DNA of 64,000 nucleotides from Taxillus chinensis (GCA_023512835.1 CM042091.1:21903506-21967505); one strand, 5' to 3'; shown: positions 33,840 to 46,069, counted from the stretch's first letter. The notes: a model not told the origin generated them from the letters alone. A program made the numbers and translations.

Positions 33840-34508
33840 TTGAGGTAGATGATTTATCTATGTATATATGTAAATTCATATAGGAGTGTTCTCCTATATA
33901 AATATTGGCTTTCATTGGCATGTTATGCTTGTGTATGTTGATGAGTCTGGGTTAGTGGGAATTAGAAGTTCGTTCCGTGGAGGTTGGTTGGAGGATGTTA
34001 GGGTATCCGTTTGCTATTCATCTCGTGGTTGCGTTCATCCATGGTAGATTCTTGTGGGAAACTTTGGGAATTTTAAGAGAGTTTGGTTTAGAACATACCA
34101 TGTGATATAATCTTGTTATGGTTTGTGTGATGGATGTTGAATATATGCATTTAATTGATATGTTTTGGATATGTTTCATTTAGATGTGTTTTAAATTGTG
34201 CTATGTAGGATAAGATTATGTTAGCCCGAGGTGGCAGTGATTATGTTAGCCCGAGTTGGTGGTGATATTGTTAGCCTGAGAGGTTATACTTTTGATAGCC
34301 TGATAAACTATGATTATGGAAGCCCGAGGGGCAGTGGTAGTAGTAGCCAGAGAGGCTATGGTGGTGTATTATATGTGGTTCGTTCATACACACTATGAGG
34401 TTAGGTCACTTTTTGTGAACTATATATATATATATATATTATGCCACAACACTACACTTGTGCATGTAATCATATTGATGCTTGGAGCATGAAATGGGTT
34501 CGGGAGAC
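33840..34508 (+). mobile_element. Chromovirus LTR fragment
   Basis: Starts TTGAGGTAGATG, like the end of the chrA/chrC leader block, then ATGTAAATTCATATAGG and CTCCTATAT as in chrC 1741-1775. It carries its own repeat TTAGCCCGAGGTGGCAGTGA and ends ACAACACTACACTTGTGC, GGGTTCGGGAGAC, where the L-family LTR starts. It is a diverged fourth chromovirus LTR type, cut at both ends. Confidence 0.75.
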
Positions 34509-35480
34509 TGACAGACAGATTTTTAACCTCTCTCTAATAGAGTTTAGCTATTGTTGTTTAAATCCATGCTAAACGATATTTTTAATCCCTAGATGCTTTC
34601 CAGTATAGTAGCAAGTAAGGAGTCGAACCCATAGAGATTGCTTGGATAAAAGTTTGATCAAACCACTGATTTACTAATGCTTTCTAAATTGTTTTGGTGA
34701 ACCAGTTAACTTTTAAACTAAGAACTAATTTTTATTTTGTTTTCTGTAATTTTCAGACAGCAGAAATTCAAAATTGATACCAAGGGATTGAGGTTTTAGA
34801 GTCACAAGTTCACCTCCCTATGCTACTGCTACTAATTTTATGGTTCTTTGGGGTTGTTTTGATGACAGCATGCTATATATTAACCAAGGAACTGCAAATA
34901 GTCATTGCAAGACCTTCTAAGTATTGGCTGTTTGAATGGTCCTCACAGCAACAGCATACACAGCCAATATATCACACATACAAGAGGATAATGGTCACAC
35001 CAATCATAAGTATGTCATGACTCTCATGTGTACCCTAGAATAGGGCTAAGAAAACCTAGGTGTACAACCTAAATATTGAAAGATAAAGAACAGATTCATA
35101 AAAACATGAATTATCAATTAACACACCCAGAATTCATAAAATCGTTACAACAGTATAAGGGGGCTACATTGCTCCCCTAGAAAAGAAAATTACACACTCA
35201 TAATAATCAAAATAATCTCAATAATAATCCACAAACCCATGAACAGAAGGGGGGCAGAGATAGATGGACACCGTCTCCAGCCCTAATCTCAGAGTATGCA
35301 GCAGTGCTTGATCTCTTCAAGTCCAGCTCTCGCAAAACACGTTCTGCCCTTCAAATCCCTTCTCCAGCCATCATCCTTGCTCTCCTCTCCTCCAAGGTGG
35401 AGGAAGAACCCTAGCTCCTCCCCGATGTCACATACTAAAAAAATATGTGTTTTCCCCCTTTTTATAGGGCTGCAGGTCAA
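34509..35480 (-). mobile_element. L-family LTR fragment (older, truncated)
   Basis: Begins TGACAGACAGATTTTTAACC, equivalent to the L LTR end read in reverse. It runs through GGGGGCTACATTGCTCCCCTAG (about 35160) and the leader with TATAGGGCTGCAGGTCAA (about 35462), then stops where integrase sequence starts. It is clearly more diverged than L-1 and L-3. Confidence 0.75.
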
Positions 35481-35499
35481 TTTAAGGATGTGCCTCTTT

Positions 35500-35620
35500 G
35501 AATGACCGTCAGCCTCAGGGTGAAAAGTTGTACTCATCCTAAGCTTTGTCCCCATAGCCTCCTGCAAGCTTGCCCAAAAACGGGAGGTGAACCTCGAATC
35601 TCTGTCGGACACAATCAATG
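35500..35620 (-). pseudogene. Gypsy integrase fragment between two L-family LTRs
   Basis: On the minus strand [20 protein letters not shown], then [18 protein letters not shown]: the second-Asp segment of Ty3/gypsy integrase, including SDRD and the ST.FHP..DG motif. Only about 40 codons remain. It retains the segment that is frameshifted in chrA. It bridges two L LTRs and so is either a scrap of an older element or filler from a repair event. Confidence 0.85.
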
Positions 35621-35625
35621 ATGGT

Positions 35626-36975
35626 TGATGAATAGAATTTTTAGCTATACTAAAATAGTTCAGCTATTATCGTTTAATTTGTTCTGCAAATTATAATTTT
35701 AGTTCCCTTAATGTTTACTACAAAGCATAGCAGCATGTAAGGGGTTGATCCCACAGGGATTAACCAAGTTTCCCAGTTTTTCAATCAAATCACCAATTTA
35801 CTCAAGTCCTAGAACATGTTTTAACTTACCCTTTTTGTGTTTTTTTTTAGTGAACTAATGTTGTTAATGTTTTGGAAATTAATGATGCAGAGATTGATTT
35901 GGATTTGATATTTCAGAATTAAGGCATCTAGTGTCACAAATTCACCAACCTATAATGTTTCTACTGATTTATGTATTTTTGCATTTGTTTTTCTGAGATG
36001 CATGCTATTTATCAACTAAGGTTCTGCAATGGTCATTGTCAGACCTTCTAAGAGCTTACTGCATGAATGGTCATCACTACAGCAACTTACACAGCCAATA
36101 CATCACACAAATGCAAGGATTATGGTCACACCAAACATATGAATGTCAAGAATCATAAGATCTATCCCAGACTAGGACTAAGAAAACCAGAAGTGCACAT
36201 CCCATATTATAGTAGTGAAGATAAGATTCCTAAAACATGCCGAGTCACATAACAAACCCAGAATTCACCCAAAATCAGTATTATAGCATAGGGGGGCTAC
36301 ATTGCTCCCCTAGAATTAAAGAACTACTCACACATGCTGAAGATTACAGAGAATTCCATCAAATACAGCATTTGGAACAGGTGCAAGATAGATCCAAACC
36401 CCAGCTACGATCTTCAATTCCAACAAGAATCCAGGCCTTCAAGGTGGTTCCTTAGCCCAGGTTTTCAATGTCGTCTAAGGCATCCAAGATAGTCTCAAGG
36501 GATGTTCTTCCCCCCTTTTATAGGGCTACAAGTCAAGCTAAAGCCGTGCCCTAGCCCCCGCTGGAATCACTGAAGTGAAACTACGTAGTTTTGGTTAATG
36601 ACCCAAAATCCACCACAAAAGTACAATATAACTCAAACCAAGCAAAATTAAGCCAAGGTTCTTTAGGGAGAAGTCATCAGAATCACAAAACAATGGGGAC
36701 TGTGCAAACACAGGCTTGCACGTCATAATGCACGTGATATCCCCATATCATGTGCAGCTCCAAATGATGTGAAATTCGGCCCAAAACTTCCTTGAATCAT
36801 GTAGAAGGCAGGCATGCATTAATCCCCTTGCACGTGATAATGCCTCATATCACGTGCACTTTATTTTTGCCTCCTCAAGCTGCCCTCTTTTTCCAGAAAT
36901 TCCCTCTTGGTAAATAGAGTGAGTTGGATGACATGAGAAGAAAATTACCTAAAAACCTGCCAAAATAGCTCAAAA

Positions 36976-37008
<33 letters not shown>

Positions 37009-37132
37009 GGCAAATAGTATCTTCCTAGGTATTAGAGCAATTATCTATGCATTATGGTGCAATCTAGGCTCAAAACATGCTCTTTACTACCCTAAATATA
37101 TACAAGAATAACGTCATAAATGCATGTTATCA
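35626..37132 (-). mobile_element. L-2 3' LTR
   Basis: Plus-strand limits are TGATGAATAGAATTTTTAGC and GCATGTTATCA. Length is about 1.5 kb. It contains CACGTGATAATGCCTCATATCACGTG at 36833-36858 in part, AAACTACGTAGTTTTGG at about 36580 and a (CA)n tract at 36975-36999. The L-2 interior lies to its right. Confidence 0.85.
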
Positions 37133-38570
37133 AACACACCACACTTGAACCATTGCTTGTCCTCAAGCAAAAACATACAAGCATGCAAAAATAAAATAAA
37201 CACACAATCACACTAGTATGAAAATAAAAATCAAGGAGAGTCATGGTTTCCTAGGCATGTAACTTTATCATGATGAAATAGGCATCCAAGTAACCAAAAT
37301 GAATTATGAGTTAGCTCATTCATGTCCATACCCTAAGTCCAACAACCATGCAGTCTCATCACTGAAATTCAGATATTAAGAAACATTCCATAATAAAACA
37401 GCATCTAGTTTCCCTTAAAGTCCTCACCAAGGTTAGAGCAACCTTACTCAAATATGAATTCTCATTTCTCTCCTCATAAGCCCAAATACAGCGTCTAACA
37501 GAAGATAAAGGGTTAGTAAACTCCTCACTACATTCTCCACTAGTTATTAATTAAATACTTGCCAAGCAAACATGAGAGTTCCAAATTATGCTCATCCAAG
37601 GAAACACACCCTCTAGCCTACATTTTGGGAACTCACACACTATTCTAATAAACACACCTTGAGCCTAAGAGTTAAGCTCAACTCTCTAAACAAACACAAA
37701 AATAAAAATTTCAGCCAATATGGCTGCAACACAACACAAGCACACAAATAAACAACAAGCCATTGTGGCTTTTATTATGAAAATATGTTTCTCTTTTTGT
37801 TTTTATATTGTTTTTGGCTTTTTCCACACTTCTTTTAAATAATGACCTTACAAGGTTGCATTTAATGCTCTCCCTTCATAGATTATTCACCCTTTTATTT
37901 ATTTATTTTTTTTATGCTCACTTTTTTTTGTTTTCATTTTTGCCTTTTTTTCTTTTCTGCAATGAGATAAACACAGAACTAGGATGCATAGGAAGTCAAA
38001 GTGACTTAATGGCCTTGCATCACTAGCTACACACACCAAGCTCTGAGCACTAAGAAGTAATCACATGCTTACTTGACTCCTACCATTAAATAACTAATAT
38101 TGAATGCTAGAGGAGCAGCAAACTATAAGCCCATAACCCAATAAGGGCACTCAAAGGCTAGAAAGAGGCTTTTCTCGACTCTAAGGGACACTAAGTGTTA
38201 TCCTAGCATGTCATGCCATTTAATATTCAAATTCTAGCTCTACTAATATGGTGATATCATTCACAAAGTAGAGACATGATTAAACCAAATCATAACACAC
38301 CTTAACTACCTTAACACCCTAATCGCAACATGATACGAATGTGGCATAAAAATTAAGCCAAAATTGCATACCTAATATCTATGCCTCTCCACATGCAATT
38401 CACATGATCAAACAACTCAAACAAACACACAAATAAAAAGGCCACTAACAAACAAACCAAAAACAAAAACCAAAAACAAACCATGCAATCACACAACATA
38501 AACAATAAACAAATGGCTTAAGTCATTCCCTAACACACCACACTGAAAATATGTTATGTCCTCATGGCAT
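37133..38570 (-). other. L-2 3' noncoding region
   Basis: About 1.4 kb collinear with 51868-53330 in L-3 and, reversed, with 56640-58030 in L-4. It opens (plus strand) with ACACCACACTTGAACCATTG and CTTGTCCTCAAGCAAAAACA, the reverse complement of the polypurine context. No gene; its conservation across copies reflects common origin. Confidence 0.8.
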
Positions 38571-38584
38571 GAAATTGGGAAAAG

Positions 38585-39300
38585 AGATTAGGAAGATCCT
38601 GACCTATCTGCAGGTAAGCTATAATAGTAGATAACCTGGGCCACCATTCTCCTTACACGAGCCACAAAATTAGCTGAAGTTTCGCCGCGTACTGCCCAAC
38701 TATCTCTCTGCTGCAGGATAGCCAACAAATAATAACAAACGAAAATCCCACAACTGAACTTGTCAGGCTATTAAGGGAATTCCATTTCGGTGAGGTGAAT
38801 GAGAGGTAATTTGTCCTGCAGTAACCCCTCTTTCTTTATTGCGTCTTTGATTCTTTTCATGAGGCCATGAACAAGCTGCCTCTTCCTTCTTCCAAACTAT
38901 GGCCTTGACTTGGATCATACAGCACTGCATGCCCTGCACTCAAATCCAAATGCACTAATACAAAATGGTGATCAATGTGTGCATGGATTAATAGCTCATG
39001 CATGGTGCGCCAGGGTCAGTGGCCTTTATTCGCACCATTCATGCGTTGACGCAAAACACTTTCGGACAAGGGGTGCTCATATAATTCGTACAGCATAATG
39101 GACTTGTACTGGGCCAACGGATAATTATGAGGCTCAGCCTCCACTACGAAGCGCATGGTCCTGCAAAACAAATCCACATCATCTTTACATAAAAATTCAT
39201 TACCTGAGATCCGCCGGAGGAAGTCGGATGTGAAGACGTCCATGTCCCTTACAAAGCGAACCTACAACACCTTAAGGTCTATGAAGCACTCAAACTCCTC
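38585..39300 (-). pseudogene. L-2 Ulp1-like cysteine protease ORF with tandem stops
   Basis: Read on the minus strand, pieces match L-3: FLCKDDVDLFCRTMRFVVEA and EPHNYPLAQYKSIMLYELYE (39016-39243), then in another frame HIDHHFVLVHLDLSAGHAVL followed by YDP (about 38915-39000), and near the end PDKFSCGIFVCYYLLA (about 38730-38780). Order and spacing fit the C48/Ulp1 fold: catalytic His (DHHFVLV), Asp (YDP) and Cys (FSCGIF). The two residues before PDKF, which are QQ in L-3, are TAA TAG here. Ulp1 enzymes cut SUMO from proteins; whether this branch does so is unknown. Frameshift plus stops make this copy dead. Confidence 0.75.
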
Positions 39301-39329
39301 TTGAGCTTCCTCAGAGGATATGGCTGGAT

Positions 39330-39625
39330 TAATTCTCAAATGAGCGGGCTCTCCAAGAAGTCTTAAGGCTCAGCTGGAATGTCCGTCCGCCATGAAATAG
39401 GGTACACAACAGGCACTATCGCCTGAGAATACGCAGGGTCTACATAAGGCTCATTTGGGGGAGTACCTTGCTTCGGGTTCAGGTTGTGGTTGCTTTTCTT
39501 GGGCATGGTAGGACCCCTCATAGGCTAGAGGTGAGTCCTCCTGGGCTAGAGGTGAGTCCTCATCGGATATCTCCACTCTTGGAGAACTTGCGAACTTTTT
39601 CTTTCTACTCAAGGTTCTCCAAAAT
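39330..39625 (-). pseudogene. L-2 Pro/Glu-rich linker between the two ORF regions
   Basis: Corresponds to 54029-54364 in L-3, where the frame is open. Here stops break it, and the segment TAGAGGTGAGTCCTCCTGGGC is tandemly repeated in part (about 39520-39560). Confidence 0.55.
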
Positions 39626-39627
39626 TT

Positions 39628-40851
39628 TCATAGTAGGCCTTTGATTTCTTTGTTATCTTTCTTCAGCTCCTCCACTTCGTGCTTCATCCTAGCTTGATCC
39701 CTTCCGAGATCTTGAGTTTCTTGTCTCCATGCATCATTGGAGGCAGCAACGAGAGCCTTAGAGGCTTCCCATGCCCTTGTTGTAGGTCTAGAGGTGGCCT
39801 GTTGGTCTTGAGAGATGAGTGCCATTAACTCTTCAAACTGGGCACTATTGATGTGTCCATTGGTAAATGCCCAGTTAATAACTTCCACCTCACTTACCAC
39901 TTGGCCACTTATACCTTGAAAGAATTTAAAAATATCTTCATTGTGCACATTATATTGCATATACATTGCAGTGAGCCTGAATACGGTTTGTTTCCTTTCA
40001 TCTATTGGGGTGGAGGTGTCCTTTGCAAATTCAATGGGCCTCTCCATATGAACACTGTGCCTAGATGGCTGTGGTACAGCATGGGGGGTATCCCCCCAAT
40101 TTCCTTTAGGACTTACCCCCAAAGCTCCTGCAGGCTGCAACACTCTCAAAATCCACTGAGAAGGGAAGTGACTGTTGTCCAAATAGGCAAAATGTTGGGC
40201 ATGTTGGCTCTGAAAAATTACACATAGCATTGTACCATAGACCCATTTTGTTAAATTCTTCTTCCACTGTGTGAAAATAACAGTGGCCCAATCCACATTC
40301 AACATATGGTCAATGTTGTACGTAAATTCTAGATATGTCTTAGGCACACCATCCATTCCACTAGTCTGCAGCAGCAAACACCTCCCTACAAGGTGTGCTA
40401 CGCATCTAAACTTACCCACAAGCCATTTTTGGTAAATTGTCTCCTCCTCTCAAACTGATTGGCATAATTAAATGTCGTACCATACTCCCCTAACCTCAGT
40501 TGAGGTAAATGATCAGTAGGTACAGGGAGATTAAAGCATCTCCTAATGATCTCAGGTGTTATACAGATATGAACCCCCTGCACCTGCCCTGGGATTTCAT
40601 CTTCTTCCTCATTTAAATAAATTGAATGATAGAACTCTTGCAACGCAGTGTAATAGATAGCATAGCGGGCTGAAACTAACCTTATAAGCCGAGATTTTGA
40701 ATCTTTAAGGCCAGCTCACTTGACTATCCAAGTTCTGATTCCTCCAAAGCTCTCAGATCCAAGGCATGCCCTAAGAACATCTCCTCATCCTCACTTCTTG
40801 TAGAACTTGATGATTAGACCTTTTCCTTGCCTGACCTCCTTGTTTGCACCA
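39628..40851 (-). pseudogene. L-2 'putative plant transposon protein'-type ORF
   Basis: A start MVQTRRSGKEK lies at about 40851 but meets TAG after twelve codons. The frame 40398-40643 reads FYHSIYLNEEEDEIPGQVQG and ITPEIIRRCFNLPVP; 39628-40419 reads VYGTMLCVIF, SHFPSQWILRVLQPAG, MYMQYNVHNEDIFKFFQGIS, VVSEVEVINWAFTNGHINSA, then a charged coiled-coil tail (DQARMKHEVEELKKDNKEIK). The beginning resembles the region plant databases call a putative plant transposon protein domain, found in non-autonomous LTR elements. Role unknown; the coiled coil suggests self-association. Confidence 0.6.
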
Positions 40852-40985
40852 TCTTGCTATGAAAAGCTGAGGTTTGGCATGAAGAATTGCAGGAGAAGAA
40901 AGGTGAAATCATGCTACAGCATGACCTACAAATTTTATGTGATAGGGTTGCACCAAGTGCACTGGTCAAGTAATAGAGTGGAGTA

Positions 40986-42401
40986 TGTTGGTCCCTTGGA
41001 GCCTAGAGGGGGGTGAATAGGCTCTTATCGAAGCTCTTTCTAAAACTCTTTTGGCACAACACTTATCTAGTTAAGAGATAAAAACAATGCGGAAGATAAC
41101 CAGATAGTGAAAGTATTTTGTTTTATTATCAGTATGATAAGTACAACAAAATGAAAGCAGTCTAAAGCTTGTGAAAGCTTTTAGATCTACTTAACAACTC
41201 TTAACACTCTGTTTGCGAGTACACACCCTCTAGCCTCTTAGATCTCTATGAGCTTTATTTCTTCAGGAATGTATATGTTACAAAAAGTACAAGTGTTACT
41301 ATTTATAGGTGACATCCTCAAGAGACAACCTTGGAACTCGTTGTTCCGGATGTTGTGCCTATTTACTGTCTCTCGGAAATCTCTCTGCATTAACTACTGC
41401 GGGTGTGGTCTTCAAGATCTTGGGTTTGCAACGCATGAGAGTCTTTGTAAGTTCTTAAGTGTAGTTAAAGTTGTGTCGACATATCCGGATGATCCACGTG
41501 TAAGATGCTTTAGGTTCTCAACAAGTTTGTCTTACATCGGGAAACAGTGAGCTGATGACTTTGATAACGAAGAGAAAAGATGAACGTCTTCTTGAATCCA
41601 GTGTAAGGTTCCTTACTCAGTGCTTAAATTAAGCTCGGATCCTTACTCCGTAATACTAATTGCTTACTCCGTATCAATTTGGTGTTGGAATCCTTGTTCC
41701 GAGTAAGCGCTTCCTTACTCCGTATGAAAGAGAAGGTCGGACTGTTTACTCCGCATCTGCGCTTCCTTACTTTGGAACTAATTTCCTTACTCCGTATGAG
41801 TTAAAAGAACGGATGGCTTACTCCGTATCAGCACATCCTTACTCCGCATGAGTGAGTGGTTCGGATTTCTTACTCTGCATCTAGCTTCGTTACTCCGCAT
41901 CTAATTTCGTTACTCCGCATATAATTTCCTTATTCCATAGAAGTGCTTCCTTACTCCGCATGTATGGAAGACTCTGATTCCTTACTCCGCATCTTCTGTA
42001 CTTTAGTTCGGTTGAGTGGAAGACTTATCTTTTTAACTCCACGTTGACTCTCTCATTCCGTACGACTTTGTAGACCAAGATTCTTACTCCGCATCTTTTA
42101 GACTTAGTCCGTTTGAAGTATTAGGTGCGGATTTCTTAGTCCGTAGCTTTTAGGTTCTTACTCCACACGAATGATCCTTATTCCGTATGAGGTAAAGACT
42201 TGGTTATTTACCAAGTGTTTGTCGACACTCATTCTTACCCGGATCAGGATTAGATATCCCATCCTTAGTTTTGCTCACACAAGTGTAGTTCCGGATGAAA
42301 GTCATATCTTCTGCAATGACTTAAGATAAAACAACGAAGGTCTCAGATCAAATTACATAGGGCTTTATCAACATCATCCAAATTCTGGGCTTAATCCAAC
42401 A
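40986..42401 (-). mobile_element. U-element 3' LTR
   Basis: Plus-strand limits are TGTTGGTCCCTTGGAGCC and CTTAATCCAACA. To its right, AATCTCCCCCAATTATGG is the reverse complement of a polypurine tract (TTGGGGGAGAT), which makes this the 3' LTR of a minus-strand element. The degenerate CTTACTCCG repeats fill 41600-42190. Confidence 0.82.
41600..42190. repeat. Degenerate CTTACTCCG minisatellite in the U LTR
   Basis: About eighteen copies of CCTTACTCCGYAT at irregular spacing, with variants TTACTCTGCAT and TTAGTCCGTAG. Homologous to 185-545 and sharing the core with 32560-33115. Confidence 0.88.
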
Positions 42402-42543
42402 ATCTCCCCCAATTATGGATATGCCCAAACCCTTTATAATCTGATCTGGTAAGCAATGCAAGAAGATAACATACAGAAAAGAAAACACTCCAATTTCATT
42501 GATCAAGATACACGTACAATATAGCCTTTATACAAAATTTTCA

Positions 42544-44135
42544 TTAAGGTACATAAGGCTTACTATACTTGAAGATCATCGTTGCAACCTTCTCTCTAAG
42601 CTCCATTGTTTGTTCCATTGTGTAGGCTTGAATATTGTTCCAGTGTTTATCAACCTTGACAATGGATTTGATGAAGAAACAAACAAAGGCTCCGCAGCTA
42701 TCTCCATCAGGCTGTTGTGGCACTAACTTCTTGCCCCGGACCGTCGACTTCAGCTTTTCAGATGGACCCAATGGAGTTATGCCTCTTTCTTCATAAAGTC
42801 CCGATTGCTTTATGGCTTCCGTCAGATGAATGCACAATGCTCAAATTAATCCCTTCTAATGTTTTGATCCACAACTTGATGGGAATTAATTAGGATTAGC
42901 TGCTTGGACGAAATCATAAAGACAACCAGCATGAAGTGCGGCGTCATGACCCGGTATGGAATGAGGACAGATTGAAGAGTCTTCCAGGGAGTGCTATCCT
43001 CAGTAGTTCTGTTTATGAAGGTCTGAATATCAGCTAAGTCCAGAAGATACCCTTCATTCCAACATGGCAAGATGTCAAACATGTGCCTGTCCTTGTAAAG
43101 GGAGGGAAACAGCCTCATTTCCATCTTAATTGCCCGTGAGAAGTTATCTATGTCTTTTGTGGTGAGCAGACCCATCTCAGAGCGAATAGTGCTTATATCT
43201 TGAGGAGAGAAGGAGTACAACTCAGATAGACATCTTCTCTCAGCATTTGATGTGGCATACCTGGCCATATCATTAAAAACACTTCCATCCTCATCAAAAG
43301 GATCAAGATCCACGTATGATGGGAGGAAGGTGTCAGCCACTGCAGATAGAGTGGTCGAAGGAGGAGCTGCACTAGAGGAGCTGGGCTGAGAGAAGCGGCT
43401 GCGTTTGGGGATGGTAACTCCCGGAAGTAGTGAGGATACAGACCGCTTTTTTTCAGTGCGAGAAGAGGAAGCTGTAGGAGGATCAGATAACACGTTCTCC
43501 CCCTTTTGGGCAGATCGGCGAGGGATGGGAGGAGGACGAGCTATCGTGTGAGCCAAGTCCGTAAAAGAGGTGGACAGGGAATGGACAGATGAGGCTACAA
43601 GGTCCATTTTTTGCTCGATGGAGGTGGAGGAGTCGGTTATGGCGGAGAGGAGTTGGTCACCAATAGCATCAACCTTAGCAGCGATGGTAAAGATTTGGGC
43701 GGTTTGAGCTTGGGCGTGACGATCCAGCTGAGCAGACAGCACAGCATCGGAGTGAACTGTGCCTAATGAGGCACGTCCAAGCGCCAACTCCGGAGCTTTG
43801 GAGGACTCCCCGGCAGGAATAGGGGCAGGTGTGCGCTGGGCAGAGGAGTCAGCAGGAGTAGTGGGGACGTCAGCAGCAGCAGTAGAGGGGGCATCCAGAG
43901 CATCAAAAGCTTCCAAAGCAGCAAAGCCACTATGACCAGAAAGGTCAACGACAGGGATGGCGTCTGCAGGAGAGGCGGACCGAGCCTTAGCAGGGGAAGG
44001 AACCCGTGCGTCATGGGCTTGTCCGGAGGAGATAGCGAAGGGAACCTCCGAAATGTGGGCAGGCGTAAGAAAGCCATGATCCAGATTCCAGATAATCATA
44101 TCCTTCGGGCTGCGGGTGTGTTTGGCATAAAACAC
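42544..44135 (-). pseudogene. U-element ORF with Ulp1-like C-terminal protease domain
   Basis: On the minus strand the frame is open from 44135 to 42846 (429 residues): a Ser/Ala/Pro-rich, low-complexity first half with AKVDAIGDQLLSAITDSSTS, then a folded part (AERRCLSELYSFSPQDISTI, IKMEMRLFPSLYKDRHMFDI) and the start of a protease domain (VLIPYRVMTPHFMLVVFMIS, then ILINSHQVV). A stop at 42846-42848 separates this from the last piece, 42837-42544, which contains QQPDGDSCGAFVCFFIKSIV, the Gln and Cys of the C48/Ulp1 active site. The His is in TPHFML; Asn stands where Asp is usual (INS). It probably began as one protein. Function in the element is unknown. Confidence 0.75.
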
Positions 44136-44179
44136 TTTGAGGTCATCATTGGGGAAAGAGGCTATGCACGCGAGGCTAA

Positions 44180-44850
44180 AATGGAACTAGAGGTCCGTTA
44201 GGGTTGCGGCAGAGAGATGGTCCAGGTAGTCTTGGGGTTGAGGTAGAGGAGGCAAGGGAGCTTCCGGAAGAGATTCCGGGACATCAGCGATGGCGGTGGC
44301 AACGGCAGTATCGACAGCAACAGCAACAGCGGAAGTAGAGGGAGTGGGGACATCCGCAGCAGACGGTGCTGGGGAAGCAGCCTTAGGTAAACTTGGCTGA
44401 GATAGTCCCGCAACCTCAGAAGGTTCAGCACGGACGCTGTGCTATGAGGCTCGAGAGATGGAGGGAGCAGCGATTGACCGAATCTGGGAGGACCGGTGAG
44501 CAGAGCTGACTTCGGGGGCATGGCTGTCGGAGGGGTCACCAACCGAGCTGGCTTGTTGTTCCGAGGCGGGAAGAAGGCGGAGAGCAGCCGAGGGACAGCG
44601 AGCTGTCATGTTCCCATCAGGCGTAAGGTAGCGAAGATAATAAGCCTGAGGGAAAGGAACGGTATCATAGCAGGCAAAGTGGCCCGGATGGATATGCCTG
44701 AAGACAGTGCTGAGTATCCACCCAAAAGAGTTAGTCTTTGGACCGTTCTTCAGCAGTCGGAACAAAAAGGTCCCCTAGTCCATCTGGAGACGCTCAAAGA
44801 CACCGTACATAGCCAAGAGAAGGTCGTACGGAATGGAATCTAGAGCAGAG
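44180..44850 (-). pseudogene. U-element upstream ORF, downstream part
   Basis: Minus-strand frame from the TRIM array edge: FRLLKNGPKTNSFGWILSTV, FRHIHPGHFACYDTVPFPQ, AYYLRYLTPDGNMTARCPSA, then PSISRAS and a TAG (44442-44444), after which the same frame stays open as a Pro/Ala/Val-rich tail to about 44183. Near 44776 a TAG (MD*GTF) replaces what is probably a TGG codon. The 'FGWIL...HPGHFA...Y' stretch resembles the putative plant transposon protein region of L-2 and L-3. The 44542-44850 part is duplicated at 48494-48804. Confidence 0.6.
44542..44850. repeat. 309-bp direct repeat flanking the TRIM array (copy 1)
   Basis: ACCGAGCTGGCTTGTTGTTC to CTAGAGCAGAG; the second copy, 48494-48804, differs by a few bases and small indels. 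Copy 1 ends exactly where the first TRIM LTR starts; copy 2 starts 13 bp after the last LTR and continues into the rest of the U ORF. Confidence 0.92.
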
Positions 44851-45265
44851 TGTCACGGGGTCAGATTTCCTGCGCCTCTCAACCCCTTGCGGCACTTAGC
44901 TTCTCTATCCACGGTCCGCTAAGTTTAGCCTTTGAGGGTTGAAGCGCACGTAGACTGGTTTCGCCTCGCCACCTGGGCTCATCGGGAGAACGGCTCCGGT
45001 TCCCGACCGGTTTGTGTAAGGATGGCCAAATCCCTTCTTCAACGTCAAGTCCTCGACTAGCGGCGTGCTCCCCGCATTCAACCGGGTCGGCACGTCGGAA
45101 CTCCGAAGGGGTTCCATCCGTTCTCCTCCACGAACCGCCTGGAACCTTCTCGCTGCGCACCATCTACGCTTCAACCAACCCCTCTCCTTTACGTAGCACG
45201 AATCCATTCCTGAATCGTGCCACTAAGAAACGTCCCGCTAGCACCACGCTGCTCGGGTCGTGACA
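44851..45265 (-). mobile_element. TRIM LTR 1
   Basis: On the minus strand TGTCACGACCCG...CCCCGTGACA. It borders directly on U-element sequence at 44850. LTRs 2-5 repeat it with a few percent difference. The 60-110-residue open frames inside each copy are shared only because the DNA is repeated. Confidence 0.92.
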
Positions 45266-45655
45266 TTCTCCTCCACCCAATCCTCGCAACATCCTCGTTG
45301 CGCTTGTCGACATCGCTTCCCCTGCGATGGCATCGTTACCTCGACGCCTCCCACTCGCCCAATGTCACCGACTTGGACATCGCTTCCCCGCAGGTTGCAA
45401 CACCTTTACCAAGATGCTCGCCCACTCGCCCAATGTCCAAAGGATAGGAGGCTTCCAAGATCGCTCCGACGCGCTCCTTCGTACTCCCTTGCCCAACTCG
45501 TATCACACTCTAGGATACTCCAACTCTATGGACGCAAGGCGTGCAAGACACTATCGGTCGACTCACCTCTCGCGAGCTCCCACCTTGGGATCACGCTACT
45601 CGTGAGAGTGCTCGGCGAGTCTTCGGGATACGGGCCGGTTCGGCTCGATACCACT
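45266..45655 (-). mobile_element. TRIM interior 1 with polypurine tract and primer site
   Basis: 390 bp. It contains a local direct repeat (CATCGCTTCCCC and CCCACTCGCCCAATGTC each occur twice). Its primer site is damaged: GGCTCGATACCA lacks two bases compared with GGCTCTGATACCA in interiors 2-4. Confidence 0.88.
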
Positions 45656-46069
45656 TGTCACGGGGTCAGATTTCTGCGCCTCTCAACCCCTTGCGGCACT
45701 TAGCTTCTCTATCCACGGTCCGCTAAGTTTAGCCTTTGAGGGTTGAAGCGCACGTAGACCGGTTTCGCCCTTGCCACCGGGCTCATCAGGAGAACGGCTC
45801 CAGTTCCCGACCAGTTTGTGTAAGGATGGCCAAATCCCTTCTTCAACGTCAAGTCCTCGACTAGCGGCGTGCTCCCCGCATTCAACCGGGTCGGCACGTC
45901 TGAACTCCGAAGGGGTTCCATCCGTTCTCCTCCACGAACTGCCTGGAACCTTCTCGCTGCGCACCATCTACGCTTCAACCAACCCCTCTCCTTTACGTAG
46001 CACGAATCCATTCCTGAATCGTGCCACTAAGAAACGTCCCGCTAGCACCACGCTGCTCGGGTCGTGACA
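45656..46069 (-). mobile_element. TRIM LTR 2
   Basis: Second copy, TGTCACGGGG to GTCGTGACA; followed by interior 2 at 46070-46448. Confidence 0.9.
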
